Below, in pieces: positions 48,196 through 59,231 of a stretch of 64,000 nt of DNA. Under the pieces are notes generated by a model. That model had not been told where the DNA came from. It was given only the letters and a program-made list of their open reading frames with translations, and ran no database searches. The stretch's first letter is position 1, and each line of letters begins with the position of its first letter. Source of the DNA: Ophioderma brevispina. Taxonomy: Eukaryota; Echinodermata; Ophiuroidea; Amphilepidida; Ophiodermatidae. The position numbers and the translations under genes are program-made. Location: NCBI GenBank assembly GCA_023653785.1, contig JAMKCH010012676.1, positions 56,066 through 120,065 of the forward strand. The letters are read 5' to 3'.

Positions 48196-49130
48196 TAGCA
48201 TAATAGCAAAATACAGCAGGGGTGGGAACACTTTGGTTTGGGATCAACAAGATCTTGGTCGTTTTTAATTATTTTCCCTTCTATAGTTGGACCCCTAATT
48301 GTCAACAGGAACAAATGCATTGCACACGAAAATACTTTCACCCATTTAAACATAGCAACTGCATGTTTTATAGATTAAGGTGCAATTGCAAGACATTCTC
48401 AAACAAACGATAGGCGGTATGGGGCTTACTTGGCACCTACATGTTCAGAAAAAAGTACCGAAAATAAAGTAAAAATTATTCAAAATAAAACAAAAATTAA
48501 AAACAAAACAAACATAAGCATACAAATTCCATGTTAAAAAAATTCAGGAAAAAATACAACAAATTAAAAAACAACAAACACAAACAAATAAACATGTAAA
48601 CAAAAATTGTGGAAGAAAGAACAACTAAATAAAAATGCTGTATATGCTGAAGCTACTCTGCATTTCTGCCTATCCTAAAGGTCCGTTCATACTTCCATTG
48701 CAATGCAGTTGTAGTGCTGCTGCACTGCCTATATATCGACCACTTTCTGCTGCAACTTGATGCAACCACTGCAATGCAAGTTAAAACAAATTTAACTTTG
48801 TTGCAGTACTGCATTGCAGTATATTCATGAGTTAGACTGGAGTAAAGACTCTTTTACGGAATAAAGCTGTACAATCCTTGTAATCCTTTTATCCTCTGAT
48901 AGAAGATTTCATGCTAGGCTAATTCCATGCAGTCTTACATGAAGGACGAACCTAAAAATTGCCATTTAGAACATAAAATCGTTTAAATGCGCGCAAAGCA
49001 GTGGTTTACCCATTTTGAAACTATTATGGGAATAGGAGGTTATTTTGGTACCAACAACCACGGGCGTCGACCTTGGGCCAACACCCCCGTGATCTGTTAT
49101 TGCCATACCCGAACATCCCCTCTCATCAAA
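48196..49130. other. Gene-free, with a GCAATGCA-rich repeat
   Basis: Around 48680-48835 a block beginning GTCCGTTCATACTTCCATTG holds many GCAATGCA/GTTGCAG copies with partial inverted symmetry. It is probably another degenerate MITE. The rest is A-rich and empty. Confidence 0.4.
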
Positions 49131-49144
49131 ATTTTGGGGTTTGG

Positions 49145-49196
49145 TGTATATATATATATATATATTTATATAATCTTATTACATATATATATAAAT
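49145..49196. repeat. (TA)n microsatellite
   Basis: Two TA runs separated by TTTATATAATCTTATTACAT. Confidence 0.9.
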
Positions 49197-49199
49197 CTA

Positions 49200-50330
49200 C
49201 AAATTGGGTACTTTAGGTAGACAGTTGAATAATTCATTAGATTATGAATGAGCTCTTATAGTTATTGTAAATTAATTAATATTCTATCATTTGTATTCTA
49301 GTGGTATTTACCCTTCATTGACATAAATACTATTATATCACTTTGACGGAATAAACCGCAATTCTAAGGAAACGTGAGGGGACAGTAAATGTCTCCCTAA
49401 CGTATCAGTAGTACAACAAAAGATCAGTGTCTCCCAAAGGTGCTTGCACTATATAGGGGTTATATCTTAGAATAATATCTATATATATAGATTATAAAAA
49501 TGTTAAATCAAAAAATCCATTGAAATATAAATCATGGTGATTAAAAATTTTAATCAAAATTTCGATTTTGTCCTCCGTATAAGAAATTTAGAGAGCATTC
49601 TGCGTTTCTGCCTTTTACACTATCCGCGGTGAAACGAGCAAGATTCAACAAATTCAACTTTGGAGTCGGCCATATTGGATAGCGCATACTGGAGTTTCAT
49701 AGCTGAAATTTCATAGCCGTCTTTCATGCTTTTTCGAAACAACATATTTACTATTTGATGAAGACTTGATGAGAACCAAAACGGTGTTTCGGAGAGTAGT
49801 TCTGATAACAAGATTTGGTGGATTCGCACGCAAAAACCCGTCTGTTTATGCGAGGCCATGCATACAGCACTGATAGTGATACCATGTACAGAGTGCTTTA
49901 CTACGGTGTGAGCGTAGTCGCTAACGGTAACTTCTGAGACATGATTATATTTTAGCATGTTGCAAGAGTTATAGCTAAGCGAATCATTCAAAATAGGCCC
50001 TACAACAGGGATTGGCATTGCATCACCGGGGCAGCTTCAACCAGTGGTTTGTAAATTAGTTGTTTCATATACAAAGTCAAACACTCGATCTCTTATCACT
50101 GACCCCTCACTGACACTGTATAAAAACTTAGTCTTAGCCTTGGTAAAGAGCTGTACGGCATTGGAGGAGGTACGTACGAACGACGGACAACATGAAAATA
50201 AAATACCAGTATAAAATGTACAGTGAAATGTACTAGTTTTTTTATTGCTTTTCTTTCGTGCTGAAACCAATTTTGAACTCCCCCTCACCTCAAATCATCA
50301 CATGCTATTCATTCATTCATTCGCAGCTTC
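49200..50330. other. No supported gene
   Basis: Minus-strand open frames of 132 residues (49620-50018) and 83 residues (50037-50288) are present. They are not recognisable and have no splice sites that would join them in phase, so I do not call a gene. Confidence 0.4.
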
Positions 50331-50339
50331 CGAGACATT

Positions 50340-50880
50340 CTCGGTCTTGTTACTTACCATATAAATCTGCACGTTGGAAATATCAGTAAATGCTGCTACT
50401 CTGAAATTAAATAAACAATGTAAATATTATGTACATAATAAGGGAATTGAAAGGTAGGTGTTTTGTGCTGGTATCGATTGGTCCACAGAACTTGCAATTA
50501 GGCCTTAATGCAAATTTGGTAAAATTGTGTATTGATTCAAGAAAGATGTCAGCCAGTGGACTTCAGTGGTTAACCGAAAAGATCTATCCTTCAACTCAAC
50601 TACCATACGAACTCACTGAAACACAATCAATCAGGTACTTTCTAAAGAACTTGTGAGTGAGTAAACGAATACCTACATTTTTACTTACCATATAAATCTG
50701 CACATTGGAAATATCTGTAAATGCTGTTACTCTGAAATAACAAACACTGTAGATATTATGTACATAAGGGAATTGAAAGGTACGTGTTTTGTGCTGGTAT
50801 TGACTGGTCTACAAAACTTAGGCCTTAATTAGGCCTTCAACAAATTTGGTAAAATTGTGTATTGATTCAATTAAGTCACA
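50340..50880 (+). repeat. ~345-bp tandem duplication
   Basis: TTACTTACCATATAAATCTG through AAATTTGGTAAAATTGTGTA is present at about 50352-50538 and again at about 50685-50868. The copies are ~90% alike by eye. The sequence between (50548-50680) includes ATCCTTCAACTCAACTACCA and GGTACTTTCTAAAGAACTT, which recur at about 47630-47680. Confidence 0.7.
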
Positions 50881-52500
50881 TGTTTACTAATGGTACTCTG
50901 TGTATAGGAGCTCCATGAAAGTATAAATAGAGTGAAGCCTAGATCAATGTTTGTTACATTGAAGATGAGATACCTGCATCATGTACATGTGCAAATGGAT
51001 ACAGAGACCTATACTATGTCCACCAAGAAGTATGGAGTAATCAATATCTTCTACACTCCCAATTAAAGCTTGCATTTTTCAATACTGATAACCGGTACTT
51101 TTGTATCTGTATAAGAGAACATGCCTTGTGCTGCATATTCATTCTTTGAACATGACTGACCAAGAGTGCATAGGCACATTTTGGCATTAAGGCGCGCTGA
51201 TACCGAGTTGCCTCATTTCATAGTTTACTCCATACTTCAGACTGGACATAGTGTAAGTAGGTTGTCAGTTATGCCAAATCTACAAGCAAAGCTTAAAGGG
51301 GATGATGCAATTTAAATATATAAAGTTTTCATCTTGATAGAATGGCTTTCACCCCAAAACCCCATCTGTAGAGTTTTGTGCCGACATTTTGACCCGTTTT
51401 GACGTGACAGCTAAAAATGTGATTTTGAATTCCCCACAGACTGTAAAATTAATATGGTCGACCAAAAATGGGGCAATTTTCACTCATTAACATCCACCCC
51501 AAACCAAACATCCCTTAGCCCTAAGATTTCACAGGGTAAAATACTAGCTTCCTTCAGATACCAACATTTTGACCACTTCCGGTCAAAATCTGGGGTTCAG
51601 GAGACAATGCTTATTAGTGATCGGACCAATTGTGTGACCTATTATACAGCTATAAGCTAAAATCACATTTAAACTGCCACTGTGTAATGTGTTTTTAATG
51701 TTACGTACCCCCAAATATACAAAAGGTAACCTTATATACATGTATCTTCCTTTCAATAGGCAAATTTGAAAGATTTACATAAAACTAAGTAATAATGAAA
51801 GAATAAAAAACTTACATTTGGTACTCAGGGTGTTATGAGCCTTGGAGATGCAATATTTATTTTACTGCCAGAAGACTGAACTCTGTACAGGGTTACCTGC
51901 ATGGAAATACCCTAAATTGATGCTGAATCCTGTAACAAATTGATTAACACAGTGGCCTGTATGACAAAACAAAATGTTTTGTATTTTCCATTAAATGAAA
52001 GATATGCCTCAAAAACATCCCTAATATGGGTACTACCAGTTGATCTGATTGGATATTCACAGGATTATGTGATATAATTAGCCAATCAGAGACAAGGTAA
52101 AAAAGTGTTTTTAAGCACCTTCAAAAAGTGCATACAGATATATAGCACTAGAGGGTCTATTTTGATTATTTACTATGAGGTTACACTCGACCCATATATA
52201 CCATGCAATGAACCAATAGTCCTTTTCAAATGAACATTGGAAACATTTGGAGCAAAGTAACAATGTACGCAAGCATTCTTATATGATCGTATACATTCAC
52301 AAGCGCTTGCCAGTGATGCGCATAAGCAAAGGCAAAATATGCGCAAGTGCTGCGCCCAAAAGTTGAGTGTGATGACCCGTTACAATGCTTATCAGTGTCA
52401 TCATGTTCGGTAAACTTTGTTTCGAAAAGGGTCTATTAGAGATGCTGTAGGTTAAGGCCTGGGGGAACTTGATTTCTAAGGTTAATATCATTCTTCTGTA
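50881..52500. other. Gene-free stretch
   Basis: I find only a diverged fragment of the ATTGG inverted-repeat family (about 52025-52160). No exon is supported. Confidence 0.4.
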
Positions 52501-52531
52501 CAAAAATGTGTAATTAGTGTCATTTTTGGAC

Positions 52532-52680
52532 GCGTTTCACAAAGACTTACGATCAATTGTAAGTTTGATTTATCGAGCGTTACCTCGATCAAGCGTAAGT
52601 TTGAACTTGATTGTAAGTTCAAACTTACGCTTGATCGAGTTACGCTTGATTACAATCGATCGTAAATCTTTGTGAAACGG
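52532..52680. mobile_element. Fold-back element with GTTTCACAAAG ends
   Basis: GCGTTTCACAAAGACTTACG on the left is matched by CGTAAATCTTTGTGAAACG on the right. The centre adds a perfect inner palindrome: CTCGATCAAGCGTAAGTTTG and its complement CAAACTTACGCTTGATCGAG around a ~10-bp loop. The entire 149 bp can fold into one long hairpin. Confidence 0.75.
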
Positions 52681-53243
52681 GCAGACATGCGTAGAGTGTT
52701 TAGGGTATCAAAAATCATCAAAATACAAATTAAGGTATGTTTTTTTACCTTGCAAATTACACGTTAGGGTGTGTTATTTTTTAATCAGGAAAAATTAGTG
52801 GATTTTCTGTCTGTGGAGGCACAAACAATATCGCTGATCAAACACTAAAATTGCTAGGCAGACTTACTGGTATGATATTCATATCAAATATGCAAGTTCA
52901 GGTTTGGATAAAAACAAAACAAACAGAAACATCTCTATGCATGTAAATTATGTAAATTAATGAAAAGAGCTGATGACAACGATTGCTATGTAATTTTTTG
53001 GAGATGGAAATGGGTATATGACAGCAGGCTGAAATTCTGATTGTAAATACATGTTACCTAAATTTTAAATGTTGGACATATGTACATATTGCAACAACAA
53101 CTGACCTCATGGGCTGAATTCAGTATTCTGTCACCACATCCTTTAATATACAGTTTATTCCTTTGAGGCTGCTGAATTCATAGGGTGGTGGTACTATTCT
53201 AAATTTTTTCCTATCTCACTTAAATTTTATTCTCAAAACAGAA

Positions 53244-53396
53244 GCTTATTATATTCGACGAAACAAAATAGGCTCAGAGCACCCATTGGATTACACACTT
53301 CATTCCGTCAGAGTATAAAATGTATGACAACAGAAAAAAGTGTGTAATCCAACAGGTGCACTGAGCCTGTTTCATTGTTTCATCAAATATAATAAG
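53244..53396. mobile_element. Fold-back element, ~57-bp arms
   Basis: CTTATTATATTCGACGAAAC...TTGGATTACACACTT on the left pairs with AAGTGTGTAATCCAA...TTTCATCAAATATAATAAG on the right. The loop is ~40 bp. Mismatches are few, so it is fairly young. Confidence 0.75.
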
Positions 53397-54038
53397 CCCG
53401 AAACAAAATCAAGCCAGCAGATTGTGTGAAAAATAAAAACTGGCCATTGATGACATGTTAACTTTGTATAATAGTACAGGTTGGGCAAAACAAAATTCCC
53501 ATTTTGAAGGCGACCTAAATTTTTTTTATAGTAGATTTCAAATAAAGTGAGAGTTCTTGCATATTTCCATGAGGTGGATATTGATGTGAGGGTTAAACCT
53601 TGGCAATGTGGAACCAGGCCTTTGTTACCAATATAAAGATATTGTGACCATAGTACAACATTTCTTCACACAATTGCCTTACTGGAAAGTGATTAATTCA
53701 GTTTTTTAAAAAAAGTTAATGATTAAAGAATAATGCTGTGGTTGGCTGGGATCTCAAGGAACTTATAATCTGCTTTGCTCTAACCTTTAACAAGATTTAA
53801 AATAAATCCTCTTACCTCTCACGGAGAATGGACCTCTAACTTTTAATGACGTCTCAATCATTTTGAAATCTAGTAATAATCAAGTTAATTTTGGTACAAT
53901 AGAAAAGTAAAATTTGTTCCATGCTACATTTACTGCAGTTTTAATTTCTTATCGGGACTGAATTAAAAGGCAATAGTCCTGAGGTAGGCCCATACGTCCT
54001 TGCACACAGGCCTACACAAAACGTTTAGATGGTTTATT

Positions 54039-54269
54039 GGCAATATTGACCTGCTGACTCCAAATGTCACTCTGTTATCCTTGAGCATTTTGAAATAGGG
54101 AAGGGCAAGGGATTAATAGGTCCAGTTTAACATGTCTATACACCTTTTAAACCCCAATGAAACATTTACTAATTTTACCCCTGTTAATTTACTCCCTTCC
54201 CTATATCAAAATGCTCGAGAATGACGAGGTTGCACCATTGAGATTTTGAATCAGCAGGTCAATGTTGCC
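54039..54269. mobile_element. Inverted-repeat element upstream of candidate exon
   Basis: GGCAATATTGACCTGCTGA and TCAGCAGGTCAATGTTGCC form the ends. Inner blocks CTTGAGCATTTTGAAATAGG and CCTATATCAAAATGCTCGAG also pair. ~230 bp, non-coding. It ends ~115 bp before the candidate exon at 54385. Confidence 0.7.
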
Positions 54270-54384
54270 TAGGAACTTTCAATACATTTTTTGCAGACTC
54301 TTGTTCAAGGACATATGCAAGGTACTGTGGATCAACCACTGGATTACAATTAGATTTTACTCTTTCGCTACACTGCTATCAGTA

Positions 54385-54595
54385 TCTCACAGTGGTAGAA
54401 ACAACACCACACCAAAACATGCAACTCTATTTCGAGCTTGGGCATTCTGTGATGGTGACGCAGCAAGAATTTATGGCTCGTTATAATTTAGACAGAAAAG
54501 CTGTCAATAGCAATGTGGGAAAGTTTCAAGAAATGGGAATTTTACAAAAATCAAACAAGGGGCATAATGTGGGAATACTGATATCTGTGTTGTAA
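54385..54595 (+). CDS. Candidate terminal exon, winged-helix-like, unidentified
   Basis: After a TATCTCACAG acceptor the frame reads VETTPHQNMQLYFELGHS, then TQQEFMARYNLDRKAVNSNV and GKFQEMGILQKS, ending in a TAA at 54593-54595. The pattern (recognition-like helix with DRKAVN, next helix, then GILQKS turn) resembles a winged helix-turn-helix. The composition is protein-like and the frame is uninterrupted, but I cannot name a family and see no clear partner exon upstream. It might be the last exon of a gene on the plus strand, or a retro-copy fragment. Confidence 0.4.
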
Positions 54596-54599
54596 AACA

Positions 54600-55500
54600 G
54601 TGAAATTTCTCATTTTCAAATTCAGTCCCAATAAGAAATTGGACATGTTGCTAAGACCCTTAGTAAGGGGACAGTCATTACTTATGTCAGGGACTGGAGG
54701 AATTCCAACTTTTTTAGTGAAAAAAGTATTGCATTACCTCTTTGCTTCCTCCTGATTTTATTAACTTTTTCCATGATTTTAAAGTTTCATGTACCCACTC
54801 TTCTTGATGAATATTTTCATGTTCCCCCTCCACTCATAAAATTTTTTTGTAACCCCCAAACCCTCCACTCCCCAGCATATGGGAATTTTCCACCGAAACC
54901 ATGATTTAAACACATTTTTTATGAAAATATGCACATAAAATGAGTTACAGGTATTTTCAAGAAAATCACCGATAGTGGTTTTAATATGACCCAAATCCAT
55001 ACGATATGAAACATGACAAGTTCCATGAAATTTACACAGACAGGAAAAAAGAATTTCAGTTTGTCACCATAATGTCTGGTGTTGGTTTTATTGCTGTTAT
55101 GATTATAAATTGGTATATACAAAGTTTCATATAAATATTTTGTTAGAAAAAAGTTTCAACTAAGAAAGCTATTTTGTTTAAGCAGAATTAAGTTGTACAG
55201 TGTTACTTTGTAAGATGTAAAATAAAAGTATTGAGAAGATTAACAGTATTTATTTGGCAAGTAGTACTTCTTTGGTTACCCTCAAAGGAATCTAAAATAA
55301 ACAGTGAGTAAATCTCAAAACTAATATAAAATTTAAGTGCATACAAGAAATCATTTCTTCATTCCCATTTGTGATAACAGCCTGATTTTTCATTTATGTC
55401 ACTTCATGCATATTGTCAAGAGTATGGTTACATTTGAAGTGGATGCATTGATAACAAAATTTAAAAAGCCATTGATGTGGGTGAGTAGATACATTATTAG
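54600..55500. other. Gene-free stretch
   Basis: No exon or clear repeat is seen. Confidence 0.4.
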
Positions 55501-55504
55501 GTGC

Positions 55505-55850
55505 AACCAGGCCTGTAACCAGTGGGGATATCCCCAAAATAAATTCCAACTAGAATTTCGCGGTTCTCGGCTTTCGCGCTCGCTATATTCAAAGAATATA
55601 AGCTGTGGGCTGCCCCATGACCTTTGACCCTGGCACATGACCTTTGACCTCATCAACATATGAGGGATCGCATGGTGCACCTATGACAGAAGTTTGGTTC
55701 CAATTGAACTTCAAGTTTTCAATTTAGGTCAATTTTACATTTTTAGACCATTTTTCAACTTGACCTCACATGACCTTTGACCTCGGCACATGACCTTCGA
55801 CCTCATCAACATATGAGGGATCCCATGGTGCACCTGGAGGCCCACAAAAA
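55505..55850. repeat. TGACCTTTGACC repeats (DR1-like)
   Basis: The stretch carries TGACCTTTGACC at least four times, with ACCTCATCAACATATGAGGG and ATGGTGCACCT repeated ~160 bp apart (about 55645-55682 and 55798-55834). TGACCTTTGACCT is the complement of AGGTCAAAGGTCA, the classic DR1 nuclear-receptor half-site pair. This is a dispersed or tandem repeat; receptor binding is a possibility only. Confidence 0.7.
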
Positions 55851-56132
55851 GGACCCCCCCAAAAAAAAAGGGCTTAAAAAGACTAGAAAAATAGATTTTG
55901 CAAGCGGAGTGAGCAAAATTAGGGGTTTTATGCTTGTCAAAAAAGTTAAAATACCAGTAAAAAGGGTCAATTCTGCCAAATCCCCCCCCCTTTTGAGGGA
56001 ATTTGGGAGAAAATTACCCTTTTGACTTTTGAAAAAAAAATCGGGTGCAACTGTACTGTTATTGCAGAAAAATGCTTCAAAGTGCGTTATCAACTGACAT
56101 CACTTTTGTTATCTATTAGGTGGTAGCAATCA

Positions 56133-56486
56133 TTAAAGGTGCAATGAGAGATTTCAAGTCATCCATATTTTCTGTGATATGTAGTGATTTCATATAGATT
56201 AGATGCACAATAGATCCCCTACCTTTTATTTGGTTAAAGAAATAACTTAAAATGAAAAAAAGTGATTTGTATATGCTTTTATTTCAATAGAAGACATAGG
56301 CTGAATTTCGTATTTGCTCCTATACGAAATTAAAAATTTGACAATTTTCGTACCAAAGAAAGTGTTCTCAGCTTAATCCTTACAGATGGGATATTTTTGA
56401 TATAAAGCTTTACACCAGTACCAAAATCAGAATTTTCACATTTTTTCGGGACACCTGTTATTTGAAATCTCTTGTTGCACCTTTAA
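56133..56486. mobile_element. TTAA MITE family 3, full copy
   Basis: TTAAAGGTGCAATGAGAGAT on the left and ATCTCTTGTTGCACCTTTAA on the right are inverted ends including a TTAA. ~350 bp, AT-rich, no transposase. A left-truncated relative is at 43309-43605. Confidence 0.8.
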
Positions 56487-56789
56487 GTCATGCTCTCTTA
56501 TTTATACACATACAACACTATGTTTCTTCAAGGTTACAGGTTTACATCAAAGAATGGATTAAATCTGAATCTGGCATTTGATTTCAAACTTTAACAGTAG
56601 GGGAGGATGCATGTGCAAATTTCGGTCTTAATTCATGCTATATTAAAGTTTTATGGATTTCACAGGAGGAAGCATGCACCCTTTAAAAACGAATGGAATC
56701 ATCAAAGACTTTCAACAAAGTGATACAAACAAATAATAAAAACTGTAAGTATGTTTTATACATTCTGGTAAGCAGAGTCAATACACTAA

Positions 56790-57052
56790 TGCCCATGATA
56801 TACTTGCCGTCGCAGCGTGCGACTGTAAAATCGCTAGTGAAAAAAAAGCTTGTAGCGTTTTGTCAATCGCTTCCAGCGTCAATGTCGCTGGGAGCTTCGG
56901 AGTTGAATTCAAGTCAACTGGCTTGCATCAAGTCGCTTGGGTATGCTAGTGACTTATCGATTAGATATCGCAGTCGCTTTTCCAATAAGCGACGGAAGTG
57001 ATGTCATAAAAAAACGCTACGCTCCTTGTGATTGCTTAGTATATCATGGGCA
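56790..57052. mobile_element. MITE with TAA duplication (PIF/Harbinger-like)
   Basis: TGCCCATGATATACT starts the element and AGTATATCATGGGCA ends it, both flanked by TAA (56787-56789, 57053-57055). A 3-bp T(A/T)A duplication fits PIF/Harbinger non-autonomous elements. Inside, GTCGCAGCGTGCGACTG and CAGTCGC...GCGACGG blocks repeat the inverted symmetry. Confidence 0.7.
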
Positions 57053-57145
57053 TAAGGTAGTCTTGTTTCCAGATAGATTGGGCTCATACTGTGTAAACAT
57101 GCATAGGCTGGTATTCTCGGATGGAGTCTAACCTCAAACCCAAGT

Positions 57146-57687
57146 TTAACCCTAAAAGGCCTGGGGGGATTCCCCCGACATTTTTGTCGTATCTCATACA
57201 TTTGTTATTTTTTCACGCTGAGACTACATGACTTTTTTCTTTGAAGCCTTGCGCTCGATTTAAGACCATTTTGAACAAAATCGGACCTACGGTTATGACG
57301 CGGCGTTACGTAATCGCGCACTGCGTGCAAAGAAAAGCGATTTCCCATTGAAATTACACGGAACAGCAAAAATCCAGTTGTTTGTGCTAAGGATACAGTT
57401 ACACTATGTTTTATCTTATTTATTTGATTATTTGTAGTAAGAGCATGTGTGCGCATACTTTGACACACATCATGGCCAAAAAATCCAACTTTAGCTTGAA
57501 AAAATGGTGAAAAACCATGAATCCTGCAATTTTTGTAGATTTTTTGAATGATGTCATGTTTGACGTCACTGTGACGTCATACAAGGTATGTTTGTATTTT
57601 TTTTTGGTATCAAAGGATCATAGCTATCCATTGGTACCACACATATGAGAGTTCATCAATCCGTTCCCCCCGTTCTTTTAGGGTTAA
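57146..57687. mobile_element. piggyBac-like non-autonomous element
   Basis: TTAA (57146-57149) followed by CCCTAAAAGG, and at the other end CTTTTAGGG followed by TTAA (57684-57687). TTAA target duplication with CCC...GGG termini is the signature of piggyBac transposons. Subterminal CTGGGGGGAT and TCCCCCCGTT extend the symmetry. The 534-bp interior has no transposase. Confidence 0.75.
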
Positions 57688-57739
57688 ACACGATTTAATC
57701 CTTCATAAATGGACCTTTTTCTACCAACATCTCTAAAAG

Positions 57740-57836
57740 TACGATTCATGGATGAGAAAGTTCCTAGTGGATGGGCTGTTCCAACCCATCCATCAGTAAT
57801 TTTCTCAAAGATGTGGATAGATGGCCTATTTGCAAG
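57740..57836 (+). CDS. Unrecognised gene, exon X1
   Basis: The frame reads RFMDEKVPSGWAVPTHPS, then VIFSKMWIDGLFA, and ends AG|GTAATA in phase 2. The left edge is uncertain: an acceptor after CTCTAAAAG gives 57740, but the frame is open back to an ATG at 57709. Exon X2 at 60666 begins in the matching phase and continues RDTHMDLLFSD. I do not recognise the protein. The residues look like a compact globular domain, not low complexity. Confidence 0.45.
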
Positions 57837-57839
57837 GTA

Positions 57840-58430
57840 ATAAGACCACAAACCAGACTGCTTGCAAGACTACATATTATTTTCACAATGATTTTTTTGC
57901 ATAAATTTCTAGAATCACCCAGAAAACATGAATACAAATCTACAAAAATATATCAATGTAATAGTTTTATATGCTATTCTACAGAACAACAACGATACTT
58001 TGTTCATCACCAAATTGGCAAGACTCTTCACACCGCGAATTGATATGGAATAACGTGGGCAAAACTGCACGCAACACTCTTGCAGCACACGCAATGCATG
58101 ATGTACGCGCGGTACATGTTGTGGCAAAAGGCGCGCGCACGTAAAGCCGTATTACTTTCAGGAGCGGAAAACAAACGGCAAATAATTTTTGCCTATTAGG
58201 TGATGAACAAAGTATAGCATTATTCACAACTATTGAAAACACTAACAATTCTTTACACAAAAACAATGGCTTATACAGGATCTGCTAAAGTTATCTTCTA
58301 TATCATCCATCAATCAGACCAGATATGGGTGATAATGTAAAGGAGTATCTACCAGTCTATATTTGTCCAGCCAGAAGCAACGAGTGTTGTCATAGCAGTT
58401 GCCCAATTGGCCATTGTTGAACATGCACAT
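57840..58430. other. Intron sequence of the unrecognised gene
   Basis: No further exon or repeat can be supported here. Confidence 0.35.
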
Positions 58431-58434
58431 TACG

Positions 58435-58789
58435 TTAAAGACACTATCAGTGATTTGCTAAATCAGCAAATCGAAAAAATCACCAAAAATCAGATTTTAG
58501 CATGTACGTAACAAGTACAGGTATCCTAACATACCCTGCAAATGATAAGACCAGAAGCAACCTAATAAGGACAGAATCGGAGATTTTAGTCATTACTGTC
58601 CGAACGGACACTTACTACAACACGTAATTGAATGGAGAATCGTATCTTGGAACACTGCCGTTTTCTTCCTTTTCTTTCAATTCTACAGCTAGAAAAGGTA
58701 ACTTATGACAATTCTACAGACTTATCCTTCACTTTGAAGCTATTCCTGCAAATTTCAAATATTTTTCAAATCACTAATAGTGTCTTTAA
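58435..58789. mobile_element. TTAA MITE family 2, full copy
   Basis: TTAA at 58435-58438 is followed by AGACACTATCAGTGATTTGC. The right end AATCACTAATAGTGTCT precedes TTAA at 58786-58789. The ~20-bp termini are inverted and the interior is shared with 42607-42970 in opposite orientation. Non-coding. Confidence 0.82.
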
Positions 58790-58933
58790 GTCGCATCTGC
58801 AACCGTGAGTGCACAGAATCGGTATACAAAATACCTGGGCAAAAGTGATGACATCATTGAATACTGAATACTTCTGACTGGACAAAGTATAGCAAGAAGG
58901 GCACACAGCTGCTTGACCCCAAGCAAATTGACT

Positions 58934-59231
58934 CTTATTTTTAGAATAATCTTAAGCAGTGGCGACACAATTTTGACAACTGATATAAATAGGGAGATGC
59001 AAGAGCTATTATCTCTGCAAAAATCAGATAAATTCATTGCAGGAATCTTGCAATTGTATGTTATAGTGCCCTCTATGTGCCCATTCTCCATAGAAAGACA
59101 TGGAAAACTATATTAACATATTTGCCCGCAATGAAATTTCGTAAAATTAACACATGATGTAGTTTGTGGACTAAATAACCCAAATCAGTTGTCAAAACTG
59201 TGTCACCATTGATATATTTTTTAAAAATTCT
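58934..59231. mobile_element. Inverted-repeat element, ~50-bp ends
   Basis: CAGTGGCGACACAATTTTGACAACTGAT near the left is the inverse of ATCAGTTGTCAAAACTGTGTCACCATTG near the right, with weaker pairing further out. About 190 bp lies between the strong arms. Non-coding. Confidence 0.6.

Noticed and set aside
47846..48250. 134-residue minus frame and overlapping plus frames
   Set aside because: They arise from the GCAGAAT minisatellite (repeated Cys/Phe/Ile residues in one strand, Gln/Asn in the other).
49620..50288. Two adjacent minus-strand frames (132 and 83 residues)
   Set aside because: Unrecognisable, no phase-compatible splice sites joining them, unremarkable composition.
50548..50656. 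SASGLQWLTEKIYPSTQL-like coding segment with a possible AG|GTACTT donor
   Set aside because: The donor is weak, the phase does not match the candidate exon at 54385, and pieces of it recur as repeat DNA at 47.6 kb.
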